DNA of 64,000 nt from Leminorella richardii (GTDB taxonomy: Bacteria; Pseudomonadota; Gammaproteobacteria; Enterobacterales; Enterobacteriaceae): contig NZ_LS483470.1 of NCBI RefSeq assembly GCF_900478135.1, positions 2,600,501 to 2,664,500 of the forward strand, read 5' to 3'. The position numbers were made by a program, and so were the translations under genes. The notes under the pieces were generated by a model. It saw only the letters and a program-made list of their open reading frames with translations. It ran no database searches and was not told where the DNA came from. The first letter of the stretch is position 1; each line of letters begins with the position of its first letter. This document shows, one piece after another, positions 1-8,806 of this stretch.

Positions 1-108
1 ACTAATACGAGCGCTTGCCGACTCCTCATCCAAGCCAGCGCGAACACCGAGTTCTGCCTGTGTCAGGCCTGCACTTACTCTTGAAATTTTCAGTCTTTTC
101 CCAATCAC
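1..108 (-). CDS. XRE-family transcriptional regulator, N-terminal part only
   Basis: The gene runs off the left edge, so only the first 36 codons are visible. They read as a Cro/CI-type helix-turn-helix: GKRLKISRVSAGLTQAEL followed by GVRAGLDEESASARIS, the classic helix 2 to helix 3 arrangement with the Q-x-E-L signature. An in-frame TAG four codons upstream leaves GTG at 106-108 as the only likely start; an AGG sits a few bases before it. It is divergent from the Nlp-like regulator at 271. Target and partners cannot be deduced. The family call is firm; the full length is unknown. Confidence 0.7.
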   Translation of the reverse strand, partial: MIGKRLKISRVSAGLTQAELGVRAGLDEESASARIS

Positions 109-270
109 AGCAGTAACCTAATTCCTGTTTACATGCAGAAATTATCCGCCTACGAACTCCGCCCCTCTTCATGCATTCCCTTATAAATTCATGTATTACT
201 TTAATTTGAGTTAAATCAAGAGCATTATTCAAGAGTTGTATGATTTATCACGGTTTAACAAGGAAAATAT

Positions 271-573
271 ATGAATAAACAAACAGCCATAGACTGGCAC
301 TCTGCCGACGTTATCGCAGCGCTAAAAAAGCGGGGCACCAGCCTAGCAAAACTCTCACGAGAGGCAGGTCTGGCCTCTTCAACGCTGGCAAATGCTCTGG
401 TACGCCCATGGCCAAAAGGCGAGTGGTTAATTGCAGCAGTAATAGGGCTTCATCCCGAAGAGATTTGGCCCAGCAGATACGTTAAAGAAAGACAAAAGCG
501 AGCGCCAAAATCACCACTTCCGATATGTATTTGTATCCCCGAAGACAGCACCAACACACAACAAACTGAGTAG
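271..573 (+). CDS. Nlp/Ner-like winged helix-turn-helix DNA-binding protein
   Basis: A 100-residue protein of the Ner/Nlp (SfsB) family, small DNA-binding proteins related to the phage Mu Ner repressor. Residues 8-75 hold the diagnostic features: DWHSADVIAALKKRGTSLAKLS, the recognition helix around ASSTLANALVRPWPKGE, and GLHPEEIWPSRY, where the E-x-I-W-P-S-R-Y ending is typical of the family. The C-terminal tail is basic and then polar. AAGGA lies about seven bases before the ATG. Chromosomal members such as E. coli Nlp affect sugar metabolism genes only indirectly and their regulons are poorly known. It could also be a relic of a Mu-like phage, but no other phage gene is visible. Confidence 0.8.
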   Translation: MNKQTAIDWHSADVIAALKKRGTSLAKLSREAGLASSTLANALVRPWPKGEWLIAAVIGLHPEEIWPSRYVKERQKRAPKSPLPICICIPEDSTNTQQTE

Positions 574-813
574 TGAAAAGAAAATGCATTAACCAACTTG
601 TCGGGAGTTCTATCTTAAATAAAACAGTGGGGGCTGTTTATATTTACACAACCAGATCAAAATCCTACTGCTCTTTTCCTCTTAAGCTCTTCTTCCCTTC
701 CTGATATTATCCAAATAAATAGAGGGCATTTCCCATGAAAACACCCCCTATCTATTAGGTAACCTTTAGGCTCACGTCAATAAAGCGCTACCCATCATGT
801 CGGCAACCAACAA
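574..813. other. Intergenic region between the Nlp-like gene and autotransporter 1
   Basis: About 240 bases separate two convergent stop codons. An imperfect inverted repeat (AATAGAGGG near 718 against CCCTATCTATT near 746) could act as a terminator, but the pairing is interrupted and there is no clean T run. No gene is supported here. Confidence 0.3.
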
Positions 814-3800
814 TCAAAAACTATACTTAACCCCAATCGAAGCCTGAGAATCGCGATACCCTTTATCACCAACCTGCTGGGCGACGCTGCCCCATACGTT
901 TAGCCGGTTGTTAAAGTTGCTTTCAATACCTACTTTGGCTTCTCCAATGTTGCGTGTACCTGTTTGATAATCAGATACATCGTTCATTGTCACACCGAAG
1001 TTCTTTGTATTGTGTAGCCAGTTAATCTCAACAAACGGCTGCAGTGTTCGGCCGGTCTGAGCATCCACCTTACTCTGTGCCTGACGATAGGCGCGCAGGC
1101 CTAAACGCGTGGACAGGTTATCGCCGTTACCAGTGACTCTTGTGCCGTTCGCTTCATAGTGCTTATCAGCATGAACACCCATCCACGTCACCTGCGCTTT
1201 TGGCTGTAGCCAATAGCTTACGCTATCGCTCTGGCTTAGATTAAAGCTGTATCCCGCTTCAATCGACGCTGACCATCCTTTGGAGTGGTATTTCTCTTCT
1301 GAAAGCCCATCGCCCTGAACGGAGTTATTAAACCAGGCGTGCTGTATCCAGCTGTCAACATATAGTCCGGACTTATCCTGCTGGTTGGCATACCAAGTGC
1401 CGTATACCCCGAGCGAATAGCCGTCCACTCTGTTTTTGGACTTGTAAGCGCTGTATTGAGCATCCGTATGGCCACGCGCATAGCCATAGCCCGCCATAAC
1501 GCCTAAATGGAAACGGTCTAAGCCAGTCTGGCTCCACTGAGCGATATCGCCCCCCAGCTGCACTACGTAGCGATTAGTCTGCGTTTTCGCTTGGCCGGAC
1601 TGCGTTTTGCTGCGATTGTGCCCGCCTTCCTGACGCAGCCACATGCTGGTGACTTTCGCCTCACCGGTTAAATAATCGGTATACTGTGTTTCACCTAACC
1701 TATCGTGCAAACGGGAGAGGAATAGCGTATTGGCTGACGCCAGGTTTGCAATATAGCCCCCGATTTCAGGGCGTATGACATGAATACCCCCACCGCTATT
1801 CCCCTCTTCAGGCTGAGATGGAGTTGCAGGATCTGTGGGGTCAGTAGGATCTGTCGGTCCCGTTGGGTCTGTTGGGTCTGTTGGATCTGTCGGATCTGTT
1901 GGGTCAGTGGGATCCGTCGGCTCTTCATAAAGAGCGCTGGTTAGATACCAGTTCTTGCCCGATTTAGCGACGCGATACTCATAAGCGCCGGCAACGACGC
2001 GGTTTCCAAGCGCAAAGGTACCGTCGGACTCCCCAGCAACCGTAATAATTTCAATGCCATCGGTAGTTTGTGTACCGCTGCCGTTGTAGTTATTAACGAA
2101 TAGACTGGTTGTGCCTGAAGTATTTCCGCCTACCACGAGCCTGTCTGTTTCAGAGTCATCATCACCCAATGCGGTATTAAGGGTTAAGCTTCCACCGCCG
2201 TGATAGTTACCATTCACTGTCAGCGTTTTAAATGTTCCATTGTTATCAGGAGACAGAAAAGCAACCGAGCCGCTATTTGCAAGCGTTAACAGTGTCGAAC
2301 TGTCAGTGATATTCCACTGGCTAGTATCGTTGATGGTCATACTATCAACGTAGGGCGTCCGGCCAGTGAATGATGACCCATGACTCAACGTCACGCCTAA
2401 AGAGGCGCTAGCATTATTGGATTGAGAAATAATATCGCCGAAAATATGTGAATTATCGGCAGTGATATCCACCGTGCCTGACTGTACCGCTGAGCTTAAA
2501 TCACTCACGTTGATAGCGACACCGTCTACACCACCCGTACGACCAATAAGCGTGGAGTTATTCAGGTTCAGAGCTAACGAACCGCTTTGATTCTGAATGG
2601 CATAGCCATCCTGCGCCTCAATATGGCTATCGACGATCTGTAAGCTGTTGGCATCGCTGGTATTCGCGGTATTAAAAACAATGCCGTGGCTATTATTCCC
2701 GGTCACATTCAATAAACTGTCATTCAGCTTAACGTTAGCGCCATTTTGTACCCGCATTCCGGTAGATGAGTCACCATGGATTTGTGCATTAACGCGATCC
2801 GCATGCAAAATGCTCTCGGCTTCTTTGGCAAAAAGCCCCGTTGCGTTTTCGCCGTAAGCCGTTAGTTGGACATTATTAAGATAAATCTGTGAACCGGCAG
2901 ACTCAGATCTCACGCCGTAGCTATTCGCACCGTCAGCGTTAAGCGTGATACTGATATCAGACGCCGTGATCTTAGTGGGTGCTATGGCATCACTATTATT
3001 GTGATGGGCATACAGCGCGTTGCTGTTATTGCCAAAGGTGATAATTTCACTATTATCGGCTAACAGTATCTGACTACCGTTTTCCATAGATACCGCGTTA
3101 CCACTACTGCCGCGCATCTCTATTTTGGTATTACGGACTTCCGATATTTCCTGACTTTTATTCGCATATATCCCCTTAGTGCTATTTCCATGGGTGATAA
3201 TATGTGAATTATCCATCAAGAGCTGGGAACGACTAATTAGCCAAACGCCGTAACCAATAGTGGCATCCCTTTGCGTTTCAATGGTTACATTATCAAAAAT
3301 GCCTTTAGAGGCCTGAGTCTGGTTTGGTTGCGTAATATTTGAATCCCATGATAGCGCGGAACCATAGTTGCCTATCCCGTGAATATACGTATTCCGGGCA
3401 GTGATCAGCGCACCATTGCGTGCATTGAAACTGGTTCCAGCACTAAGAAACGTTATATCAGAATCAGTGACGTGAGTGCTTGAACCAATTCCCCTCGTAT
3501 TCAATCCATGCCTCTGAGCAATCATCTCAGTATTATGAAATTTGGCTGTCGCACCATTAACCACTTGTATAATATAGTTAAAAGTCTCTATCTTGGAGTC
3601 AGATATATCAACAAGCGTATCCGAACCATATGCATAAATAGCCCGAGTGCTGTCTGCTGTCCAATAGCCATTACTGGGATTTAGATGATTGATCGTTGCG
3701 CCCGTCAGAAATACCTTGCCGCCATTGGTAACGTTAATAGCTGCGGAGTCTCTATTAACAGTACCGCTGGGGTGAGTCACAGAAATAAGGACGCCGTCTC

Positions 3801-4023
3801 CGGTAATCGTTCCCGTGCCTGTCGCACTCAATGCCAGCCTGCCGTTAGCCAGCAGGTGCTGCTCATTGGGGGTTAAAGTAATATCTTGCCCGTTTGCGGC
3901 GCTGACGGTTGTGGTTACAGCCGCATAAACCTGAGGAGAAATGAGCGCAGTGGCGATTGCTGAGGCAACAGCAGCCATTTGAAAGCGTTTTTTATGGCGA
4001 CGAAGTGCGGGTGTATAGTCCAT
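814..4023 (-). CDS. Autotransporter 1 (type Va, beta-helix passenger, PTD-repeat linker)
   Basis: A 1069-residue type V secretion protein. It starts with a long basic signal sequence (MDYTPALRRHKKRFQMAAVA, likely cleavage after about residue 34). The passenger spans roughly residues 36-700 and is rich in short repeats of the form VxxSxIxxxGxxSxGIxxxNxA, as expected for a pertactin-like right-handed beta-helix. A proline-threonine-aspartate repeat linker follows at about 702-731. The C-terminal 270 residues form the beta-barrel: the MWLRQEGGHNRS start, alternating aromatic strands, and a terminal GVKYSF that ends in the required phenylalanine. The passenger should be exposed at or released from the cell surface, for example as an adhesin; nothing identifies its ligand. 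Adhesin function is an inference; no catalytic serine-protease motif was seen. Confidence 0.9.
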   Translation of the reverse strand: MDYTPALRRHKKRFQMAAVASAIATALISPQVYAAVTTTVSAANGQDITLTPNEQHLLANGRLALSATGTGTITGDGVLISVTHPSGTVNRDSAAINVTNGGKVFLTGATINHLNPSNGYWTADSTRAIYAYGSDTLVDISDSKIETFNYIIQVVNGATAKFHNTEMIAQRHGLNTRGIGSSTHVTDSDITFLSAGTSFNARNGALITARNTYIHGIGNYGSALSWDSNITQPNQTQASKGIFDNVTIETQRDATIGYGVWLISRSQLLMDNSHIITHGNSTKGIYANKSQEISEVRNTKIEMRGSSGNAVSMENGSQILLADNSEIITFGNNSNALYAHHNNSDAIAPTKITASDISITLNADGANSYGVRSESAGSQIYLNNVQLTAYGENATGLFAKEAESILHADRVNAQIHGDSSTGMRVQNGANVKLNDSLLNVTGNNSHGIVFNTANTSDANSLQIVDSHIEAQDGYAIQNQSGSLALNLNNSTLIGRTGGVDGVAINVSDLSSAVQSGTVDITADNSHIFGDIISQSNNASASLGVTLSHGSSFTGRTPYVDSMTINDTSQWNITDSSTLLTLANSGSVAFLSPDNNGTFKTLTVNGNYHGGGSLTLNTALGDDDSETDRLVVGGNTSGTTSLFVNNYNGSGTQTTDGIEIITVAGESDGTFALGNRVVAGAYEYRVAKSGKNWYLTSALYEEPTDPTDPTDPTDPTDPTDPTGPTDPTDPTDPATPSQPEEGNSGGGIHVIRPEIGGYIANLASANTLFLSRLHDRLGETQYTDYLTGEAKVTSMWLRQEGGHNRSKTQSGQAKTQTNRYVVQLGGDIAQWSQTGLDRFHLGVMAGYGYARGHTDAQYSAYKSKNRVDGYSLGVYGTWYANQQDKSGLYVDSWIQHAWFNNSVQGDGLSEEKYHSKGWSASIEAGYSFNLSQSDSVSYWLQPKAQVTWMGVHADKHYEANGTRVTGNGDNLSTRLGLRAYRQAQSKVDAQTGRTLQPFVEINWLHNTKNFGVTMNDVSDYQTGTRNIGEAKVGIESNFNNRLNVWGSVAQQVGDKGYRDSQASIGVKYSF
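1831..1920 (-). repeat. 9-bp tandem repeat encoding a Pro-Thr-Asp linker
   Basis: Ten consecutive nine-base units encode PTD six times, PTG once and PTD three more times, within autotransporter 1 between passenger and barrel. Codons vary between units (CCA/CCG/CCC/CCT, ACA/ACT/ACG, GAT/GAC), so the repeat is ageing at DNA level while the peptide pattern is kept. It is likely a rigid spacer; unit number may vary between strains. Confidence 0.9.
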
Positions 4024-4635
4024 TAGTATTGATATCCTTATCCATCATGGTTTATTTAAATCTTTATAATCAGTGTGCTATTTATTATTTTTATAAATTA
4101 TTAACAATTTCCAATGCAATGATTAAATAGAAATACTATATCAATGTAGTTTAAAGCAACCCATTAGTCAACATATTTAAATTTTTAACAAAAGAATGGA
4201 ATCGATAATTCCACATAAAAGAAAAGAACAATTAAAATTAAATTATAGAATAAAATCAATTAGATAATAAAATTCAGTTTGTTGTAACAACGTTAATCAA
4301 TATTCAATGCACTGTAATAAAGGCCGCATTTTCACACGTATTTTCCAATATTTTAAGAAGATAAGAATCATATTGAAAAATATGAACTCCACTAATTAAA
4401 TCTAAACACTTCAAATATACAACACTATGAAAGCTCAGGCGATGTCTAAAAAAACAATGCATTTAAATGAAAAAAGATCTCCTAAAAAAGGTTACTCTGC
4501 CTTGATATCAAGCTCCTCAGATAGGGCTCACATCATAGCAACTCAAAAAGTAGATACGAGTATTTAACACTCCGATGCGTCTCAATGAATAAGTGAGGTT
4601 TAATAGCCTATCCCCGACGAGAAGGAAATACGTAT
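4024..4635. other. AT-rich divergent promoter region between autotransporter 1 and the MFS gene
   Basis: About 610 very AT-rich bases between divergent genes. It must hold both promoters, but I could not single out convincing -35/-10 pairs, an operator or an RNA gene. An AT-rich upstream region is usual for H-NS-silenced surface-protein genes; that is an inference from composition only. Confidence 0.4.
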
Positions 4636-5844
4636 ATGCTAACTACACCGTTAAGGTTGAGTGGATTACTCATTCTACTTTCGCTCGTGCTAATAGGGCT
4701 AAACCTTAGGCCGTCAATGGCGGCTATTGGCCCGATGCTAAATTCAATACGCTCGGATATTTCACTCACGTTCACCATGGCTTCACTGCTGACAATGCTA
4801 CCCGTGTTTGCCATGGGTATCGCGATGTTTTTCGGTATCAACTTAAGTAACCGAATGGGCGAACATCAACTTATTGCCTATTCGTTAGTTCTCATCGCCG
4901 GTGCAACACTTTATCGCTACTATGCCCAAAACGCTGAAAACCTCTTAGCCACTGCGGTTGTCGCAGGTTTGGGAATTGCCCTGATTCAAGCAACTGTGCC
5001 TAAAATTATTAAAAGCCGATTCCCTAACTCTATCGAGCTCTATATGGGGGTATACGTCACCGCTATTATGGGAGGTGCTGCATTATCAGCTTCGGCATCA
5101 CCATTTATTGGAGAGTACAGTTCAAACTGGCGTGTGGCGCTGTCGGTGTGGGGATGTTTAGCAGTACTGGCTCTTGTTTCATGGTTTACCGTTAAACAAT
5201 ATATTGGCTCAACGCTACGTAAAGCCAATCGCACCGTTCCCCAAAATCCACCTGCTTTTTACAAGAGCTCTAGAGCTTGGATATTAGGCATTTTCTTTGG
5301 TTTAGGAACCTCTGCTTACACGTGCGTACTCGCCTGGCTACCTCCTTACTACGTTGATCTTGGATGGCAGGATAAAGAATCAGGGCTAATTTTAGCCTTC
5401 TTAACTTCTGTAGAAGTGTTGGCTGGCTTAGCAATACCGGCGATTGCAAGCCGCAGTAAAGACAGACGTGGAACTCTATATTTCCTCTTGCTCTGTATTA
5501 TTGTTGGCTTTAGCGGACTGATGATTAAGCCAGAGTCACTCGCTTTAGTGTGGGGCATCCTGCTTGGCCTAGGAATTGGCGGGCTATTTCCGATGAGTTT
5601 AATTACTGCTATGGATCACATTGAAGACCCGACTCAGGCAGGCCAGCTAACGGCATTTGTACAGGGTATCGGCTATATGATTGCGGCGATGTCGCCTCTT
5701 GTGGCTGGCTATATTAAAGATACTTACTCAAGCTTTACCACCGCTTGGGCGATACTCGCAGTGATTGCAGGCGTGATGATATTTATCGCTCACAGATTCA
5801 AACCCGCTGACTATGGCAAGTATTTTGCCAAGGTAACGGATTAA
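4636..5844 (+). CDS. MFS transporter, CynX/NimT-like
   Basis: A 402-residue major facilitator protein with about 12 hydrophobic segments. The N-terminal stretch LVLIGLNLRPSMAAIGPML resembles the CynX/NimT (cyanate / 2-nitroimidazole transporter) group, whose members carry an N-L-R-P motif in helix 1. Length matches the family (about 390-400 residues). AAGGA lies nine bases before the ATG. Its stop overlaps the stop of the convergent LysR gene by four bases, so the two may be functionally linked and transcription may interfere. The substrate is unknown; export or uptake of a small organic anion or drug is the family range. Confidence 0.8.
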   Translation: MLTTPLRLSGLLILLSLVLIGLNLRPSMAAIGPMLNSIRSDISLTFTMASLLTMLPVFAMGIAMFFGINLSNRMGEHQLIAYSLVLIAGATLYRYYAQNAENLLATAVVAGLGIALIQATVPKIIKSRFPNSIELYMGVYVTAIMGGAALSASASPFIGEYSSNWRVALSVWGCLAVLALVSWFTVKQYIGSTLRKANRTVPQNPPAFYKSSRAWILGIFFGLGTSAYTCVLAWLPPYYVDLGWQDKESGLILAFLTSVEVLAGLAIPAIASRSKDRRGTLYFLLLCIIVGFSGLMIKPESLALVWGILLGLGIGGLFPMSLITAMDHIEDPTQAGQLTAFVQGIGYMIAAMSPLVAGYIKDTYSSFTTAWAILAVIAGVMIFIAHRFKPADYGKYFAKVTD

Positions 5845-6791
5845 CCTTCACCGATCTTCTGGCAGGCGAGAATAATCTGTTTTCTGAGCCACTGGTTGGC
5901 AGGGTCATTTGAAGATGTCTCACTCCAAAGCATATCGACATCAAAACCCAGCAGCTCTTTTGGCGCTTTTCTGCAATGTAGAGAAGCGTGCTGGTTCGAG
6001 AGCTTGTGATAAATCTTATGTGGCAGCAGCATCATCATCTCCGAAGACGTCAGCATTTTCAGGCCCGAATAGTAGCCATTGGCTTTAATGGTGACATTTC
6101 GTTGAATATTTTGCTTTTTTAATACACTGTCAACCATGCAGTGATTCTCTAACCACGGAGAAGGAAAAACTTGCTTATAGTGAACCAGCTCTTCAATAGT
6201 GAGTTGTCCCTCTGGCTGTGCGATATCACCCCCAAAGACGGCCAACAGCTCATCATGCAAGATAGACTGACTGCATAGACTATTGGGGTACTCAATGCCC
6301 GGCGTTTTTAACACGATGCCGATATCAATCTGGCGGTTTTTTATCTCTTCAAAGGGGATCTTTGTTTCAGGACGAACGACGTCTATTTTGATTTTTAACC
6401 CTTCTTTGAGGATCTCTTCTATCAGAAGAGGAATAACCAAAATTTCAAAATACTCGGGAGAGAAAATAGTAAATGTTGTTTCATATTCCTTTGGCAAAAA
6501 ATACTGTTTCTCATCAACGCAAAGGGATATTTTGTTCAGAATATCCTCTATATATTTAATGATACTTTCTGATTTCGGCGTTGGCTTCATTCCGCCTTTC
6601 GAACTAATAAAAAGCTCATCATCGAATGCAGCACGAAGGCGCTTAAGGCTATAGCTGACAGAGGACTGGCTTAAAAATAGTATTTCCGCCACTTCAGTCA
6701 CGCTTTGATGGGTATATAAGTGGTAAAAAATCTCTAAAGCCTGAAAATCAAGCTTTCTTAATTTCTGCCGAAGTGCAACTTTCTTACCCAC
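5841..6791 (-). CDS. LysR-family transcriptional regulator
   Basis: A 316-residue LysR-type regulator. The winged HTH occupies residues about 14-75 (LDFQALEIFYHLYTHQSVTE, then LFLSQSSVSYSLKRLRAAFDDELF), followed by the linker helix and a periplasmic-binding-protein-like effector domain from about residue 95. The start is GTG with AGGGGGA just upstream. The gene is convergent with the MFS transporter, overlapping it by four bases, so that transporter is a plausible target. Two 12-base direct repeats flank an apparent promoter just upstream. The effector is unknown. Confidence 0.85.
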   Translation of the reverse strand: MGKKVALRQKLRKLDFQALEIFYHLYTHQSVTEVAEILFLSQSSVSYSLKRLRAAFDDELFISSKGGMKPTPKSESIIKYIEDILNKISLCVDEKQYFLPKEYETTFTIFSPEYFEILVIPLLIEEILKEGLKIKIDVVRPETKIPFEEIKNRQIDIGIVLKTPGIEYPNSLCSQSILHDELLAVFGGDIAQPEGQLTIEELVHYKQVFPSPWLENHCMVDSVLKKQNIQRNVTIKANGYYSGLKMLTSSEMMMLLPHKIYHKLSNQHASLHCRKAPKELLGFDVDMLWSETSSNDPANQWLRKQIILACQKIGEG

Positions 6792-6836
6792 TCTTCCCCC
6801 TGCACGTTTAAGAAAATGGCTATATCCAAAGTTGAA

Positions 6837-6897
6837 TCCCCATCAGCACAGTATCCATTATTTATACCGCATTAACCAAACGCATTCCCCATCAGCA
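6837..6897 (-). repeat. 12-bp direct repeat flanking the putative lysR promoter
   Basis: TCCCCATCAGCA occurs at 6837-6848 and again at 6886-6897, a 49-base period. Between them, on the minus strand, is TATAAATAAT, a good -10 candidate for the LysR gene. The position on both sides of a promoter suggests operator sites for autoregulation, but LysR sites are normally T-N11-A inverted repeats, which I do not see here. Confidence 0.45.
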
Positions 6898-6931
6898 TAA
6901 AAAAGAAAGGCCGCTTACCTACATGGCGGCT
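6897..6931 (-). terminator. Rho-independent terminator of a small minus-strand unit
   Basis: On the minus strand, GCCGC and GCGGC pair across an 11-base loop and are followed by CTTTCTTTTTT. It ends a transcript coming from about 7130, upstream of the LysR gene. Confidence 0.6.
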
Positions 6932-7114
6932 CCCTGCTTGGCACACGGTGACTCCGTCTCGTTTAACGCCGAACTGTTAGCTGCTATACCGCTATTCACA
7001 CTGCTCCCACTCAAAGAGTTAGCTCCCTGACACCAACCGTAGCCTCCGGTGCCGTAGCCCTTCACTGTACGGTCAGCGCTGGTTTTAAATAAGCAAAAGA
7101 AGTTGTTGAGACAT
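6919..7114 (-). other. Small transcription unit of unknown nature (9-codon ORF, possible frameshifted 64-residue product)
   Basis: On the minus strand a -10-like TATAGT (7142-7147) precedes a short leader, a very strong ribosome site (AAGGGGGAG) and ATG at 7112-7114. The reading frame closes after nine codons (MSQQLLLLI, stop at 7085-7087). The next frame stays open to 6919, where it stops inside the stem of a terminator. Removing one T at the ATT-TAA junction would join them into a 64-residue product with a GYGTGGYGWCQG segment and a Gly/Ser/Asn-rich tail containing one further cysteine. Options are a leader peptide plus small RNA, a small protein made by +1 frameshifting, or a broken gene. 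I recognise no family. It is divergent from the AraC gene. Confidence 0.35.
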
Positions 7115-7159
7115 AGCTCCCCCTTCTTTCTGACGTACCCCACTATACTCAGCAAACCA

Positions 7160-7984
7160 ATGAACAATCAGCGCGGTTCCCCAATGCGTCCACTCACTAC
7201 CGGCAAGATTTACGCTTCCGACGACCACTTTTTGCTGGTTAACCCTCCCTTTAACATACAAAAACATCGGCATCAGTTTCTGCATCTGTTTATCAGCCTT
7301 AGTGACGCTCCCCTTTCTTTTCACATTGCGCAGCAGGAGGTGACTGGCCTCGGCATTATGCTGCAGTCCAACACTGAACACGCTATCGACTTAAACGCCT
7401 CACCGCCCTGTGCCTTTTTATTGGTCGATCACACTTCTCGCCTGGGGCTGACGTTAAAAGCCCACTCATTAAAAGCATCGGAAAACCCCTACGCCGTCTT
7501 ACCCACAAAGACCGCCGACGCCCTCAGGCTTCTCTTTTGTTCAATTTTAGAAACGGCAGTGGATGCAGAGAGCTACCATTCCCAGTGGCAGCAGCTTTAT
7601 CACATCATGGGTATCGCCAGCGGTAAGAACTCACATCGCGTTCCCGACAGGAGAATTAGTAAAGCACTAGACATACTGAACGCTGAGGGAGTTTTTCATC
7701 TGACTTCGGCTCAAGTTGCCGACAGGGTTTATCTGTCCCCCAGCCGCTTTTCCCACCTTTTTAAACAGCACACCGGCAGCACGTTAAAAAGCTATTTGCT
7801 GTTTAAACAGCTGCTCAGCGCGCTGAGCGCCATCACTCAAGGCCAGAGCGTCACCGTTGCCGCAGTTAACGCTGGGTTTGATTCCCCCTCTCATTTATCC
7901 AACAGCTGTAAAAGGCTCACTGGCCTTCAGCCTAGTCTCCTGCATAAAGTCAGCGGTTTTTTGCAAGTTTCACGCTACCACTAG
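7160..7984 (+). CDS. AraC-family transcriptional regulator
   Basis: A regulator of about 274 residues from this start. The N-terminal part has a cupin-like sensing segment (HRHQFLHLFISLSDAPLSFH, then a proline-rich FLLVDHTSR). The C-terminal 100 residues form the double HTH: HLTSAQVADRVYLSPSRFSH, then FKQHTG and AVNAGFDSPSHLSNSCKRLTG, the hallmark second helix. The frame is also open from a TTG at 7103, and ATG 7184 is another option; none has a convincing ribosome site, so the start is uncertain by up to 27 residues. Forty bases downstream is a transglutaminase-like gene on the same strand, which it may control. Effector unknown. Confidence 0.8.
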   Translation: MNNQRGSPMRPLTTGKIYASDDHFLLVNPPFNIQKHRHQFLHLFISLSDAPLSFHIAQQEVTGLGIMLQSNTEHAIDLNASPPCAFLLVDHTSRLGLTLKAHSLKASENPYAVLPTKTADALRLLFCSILETAVDAESYHSQWQQLYHIMGIASGKNSHRVPDRRISKALDILNAEGVFHLTSAQVADRVYLSPSRFSHLFKQHTGSTLKSYLLFKQLLSALSAITQGQSVTVAAVNAGFDSPSHLSNSCKRLTGLQPSLLHKVSGFLQVSRYH

Positions 7985-8024
7985 GGCTACATTGAAATCT
8001 CTCAAGACCCTAAGGAGGCAGCAA

Positions 8025-8738
8025 ATGAAAGACTATCTGCAAGAAACTCGATTATTAGATTTTAATCACCCTGCTATCCAACAGCTGATTGCCGACAGAC
8101 AGTGGCAAAACCTCAGCGAGCAACAGCAAATCCTGCAGGCCTATAATTTTGTTCGCGATGAGATCCCGTTTGGCTTCAACGTAAACGATACCCTCAGCGC
8201 CTCCACCATCCTGCAAGAGGGACTGGGTCAGTGCAACACCAAAACCATCCTGTTTATGGCGCTCTTGCGTGGGCTCAATATTCCCTGCCGCCTACACGGT
8301 TTCACTATCGATAAGCAGCTACAGGCCGGCATTATGAATGACGATGTCTATGAGGCCATGCCTGATGAAATCGTCCACACCTGGGCCGAAGTCTATTTCA
8401 ATCAGCGCTGGTACAACATGGAGGGGCTTATTCTCGACCTGCCTTACCTCACCGGGCTACAGCGCAAGTTTGCAGACCAAACGGATACGTTCTCCGGCTA
8501 CGCGGTCGCAACGCCAAACCTGCAGCAGCCGCCAGTTTACTGGAACGGCAACAATGACACCTATATTCAAAAAGAGGGTATCGTGCAGGACTTCGGCACA
8601 TTCGATTCGCCGGATGAATTTTTTGCCCAGTACACACAGAATATGAGCGAAGAAAAAATGAGGCTGTTTGGCGAACGCTTGCGCCACGATATTAACCGCA
8701 GTATTGCCCAAATCAGGAAAAGCGCCAGCGATACGTAA
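8025..8738 (+). CDS. Transglutaminase-like cysteine protein
   Basis: A 237-residue transglutaminase-core protein. The start is fixed by AAGGAGG seven bases before ATG 8025; the frame is open further upstream but overlaps the AraC gene there. Catalytic landmarks are the cysteine in GQCNTKTILFMALLRG (about residue 72) and the histidine in IVHTWAEVYFNQRWYNMEG, followed by an acidic residue, in the order expected of the papain-like fold. No signal peptide or membrane helix is seen, so it should be cytoplasmic. Many bacterial members act as proteases or amidases rather than cross-linking enzymes. It probably forms a unit with the AraC regulator; the substrate is unknown. Confidence 0.75.
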   Translation: MKDYLQETRLLDFNHPAIQQLIADRQWQNLSEQQQILQAYNFVRDEIPFGFNVNDTLSASTILQEGLGQCNTKTILFMALLRGLNIPCRLHGFTIDKQLQAGIMNDDVYEAMPDEIVHTWAEVYFNQRWYNMEGLILDLPYLTGLQRKFADQTDTFSGYAVATPNLQQPPVYWNGNNDTYIQKEGIVQDFGTFDSPDEFFAQYTQNMSEEKMRLFGERLRHDINRSIAQIRKSASDT

Positions 8739-8746
8739 CCCAAACC

Positions 8747-8779
8747 AAAGACCCGTAACCGCTACGGCTGCGGGCCTTT
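8747..8779. terminator. Bidirectional terminator between convergent genes
   Basis: AAAG-a-CCCGTAACCG pairs with CGGCTGCGGG-c-CTTT across a three-base loop, with one G-T pair and two mismatches. It lies between the ends of the transglutaminase-like gene and the ETF oxidoreductase gene, and has A and T flanks suited to both directions. Confidence 0.55.
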
Positions 8780-8806
8780 CTGATAGCAGAGACGACGTTT
8801 CCTCTG

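Noticed and set aside
1..573. Left edge as part of a Mu-like prophage (XRE plus Ner-like pair)
   Set aside because: Nlp-type proteins are common chromosomal genes and no other phage gene is visible.
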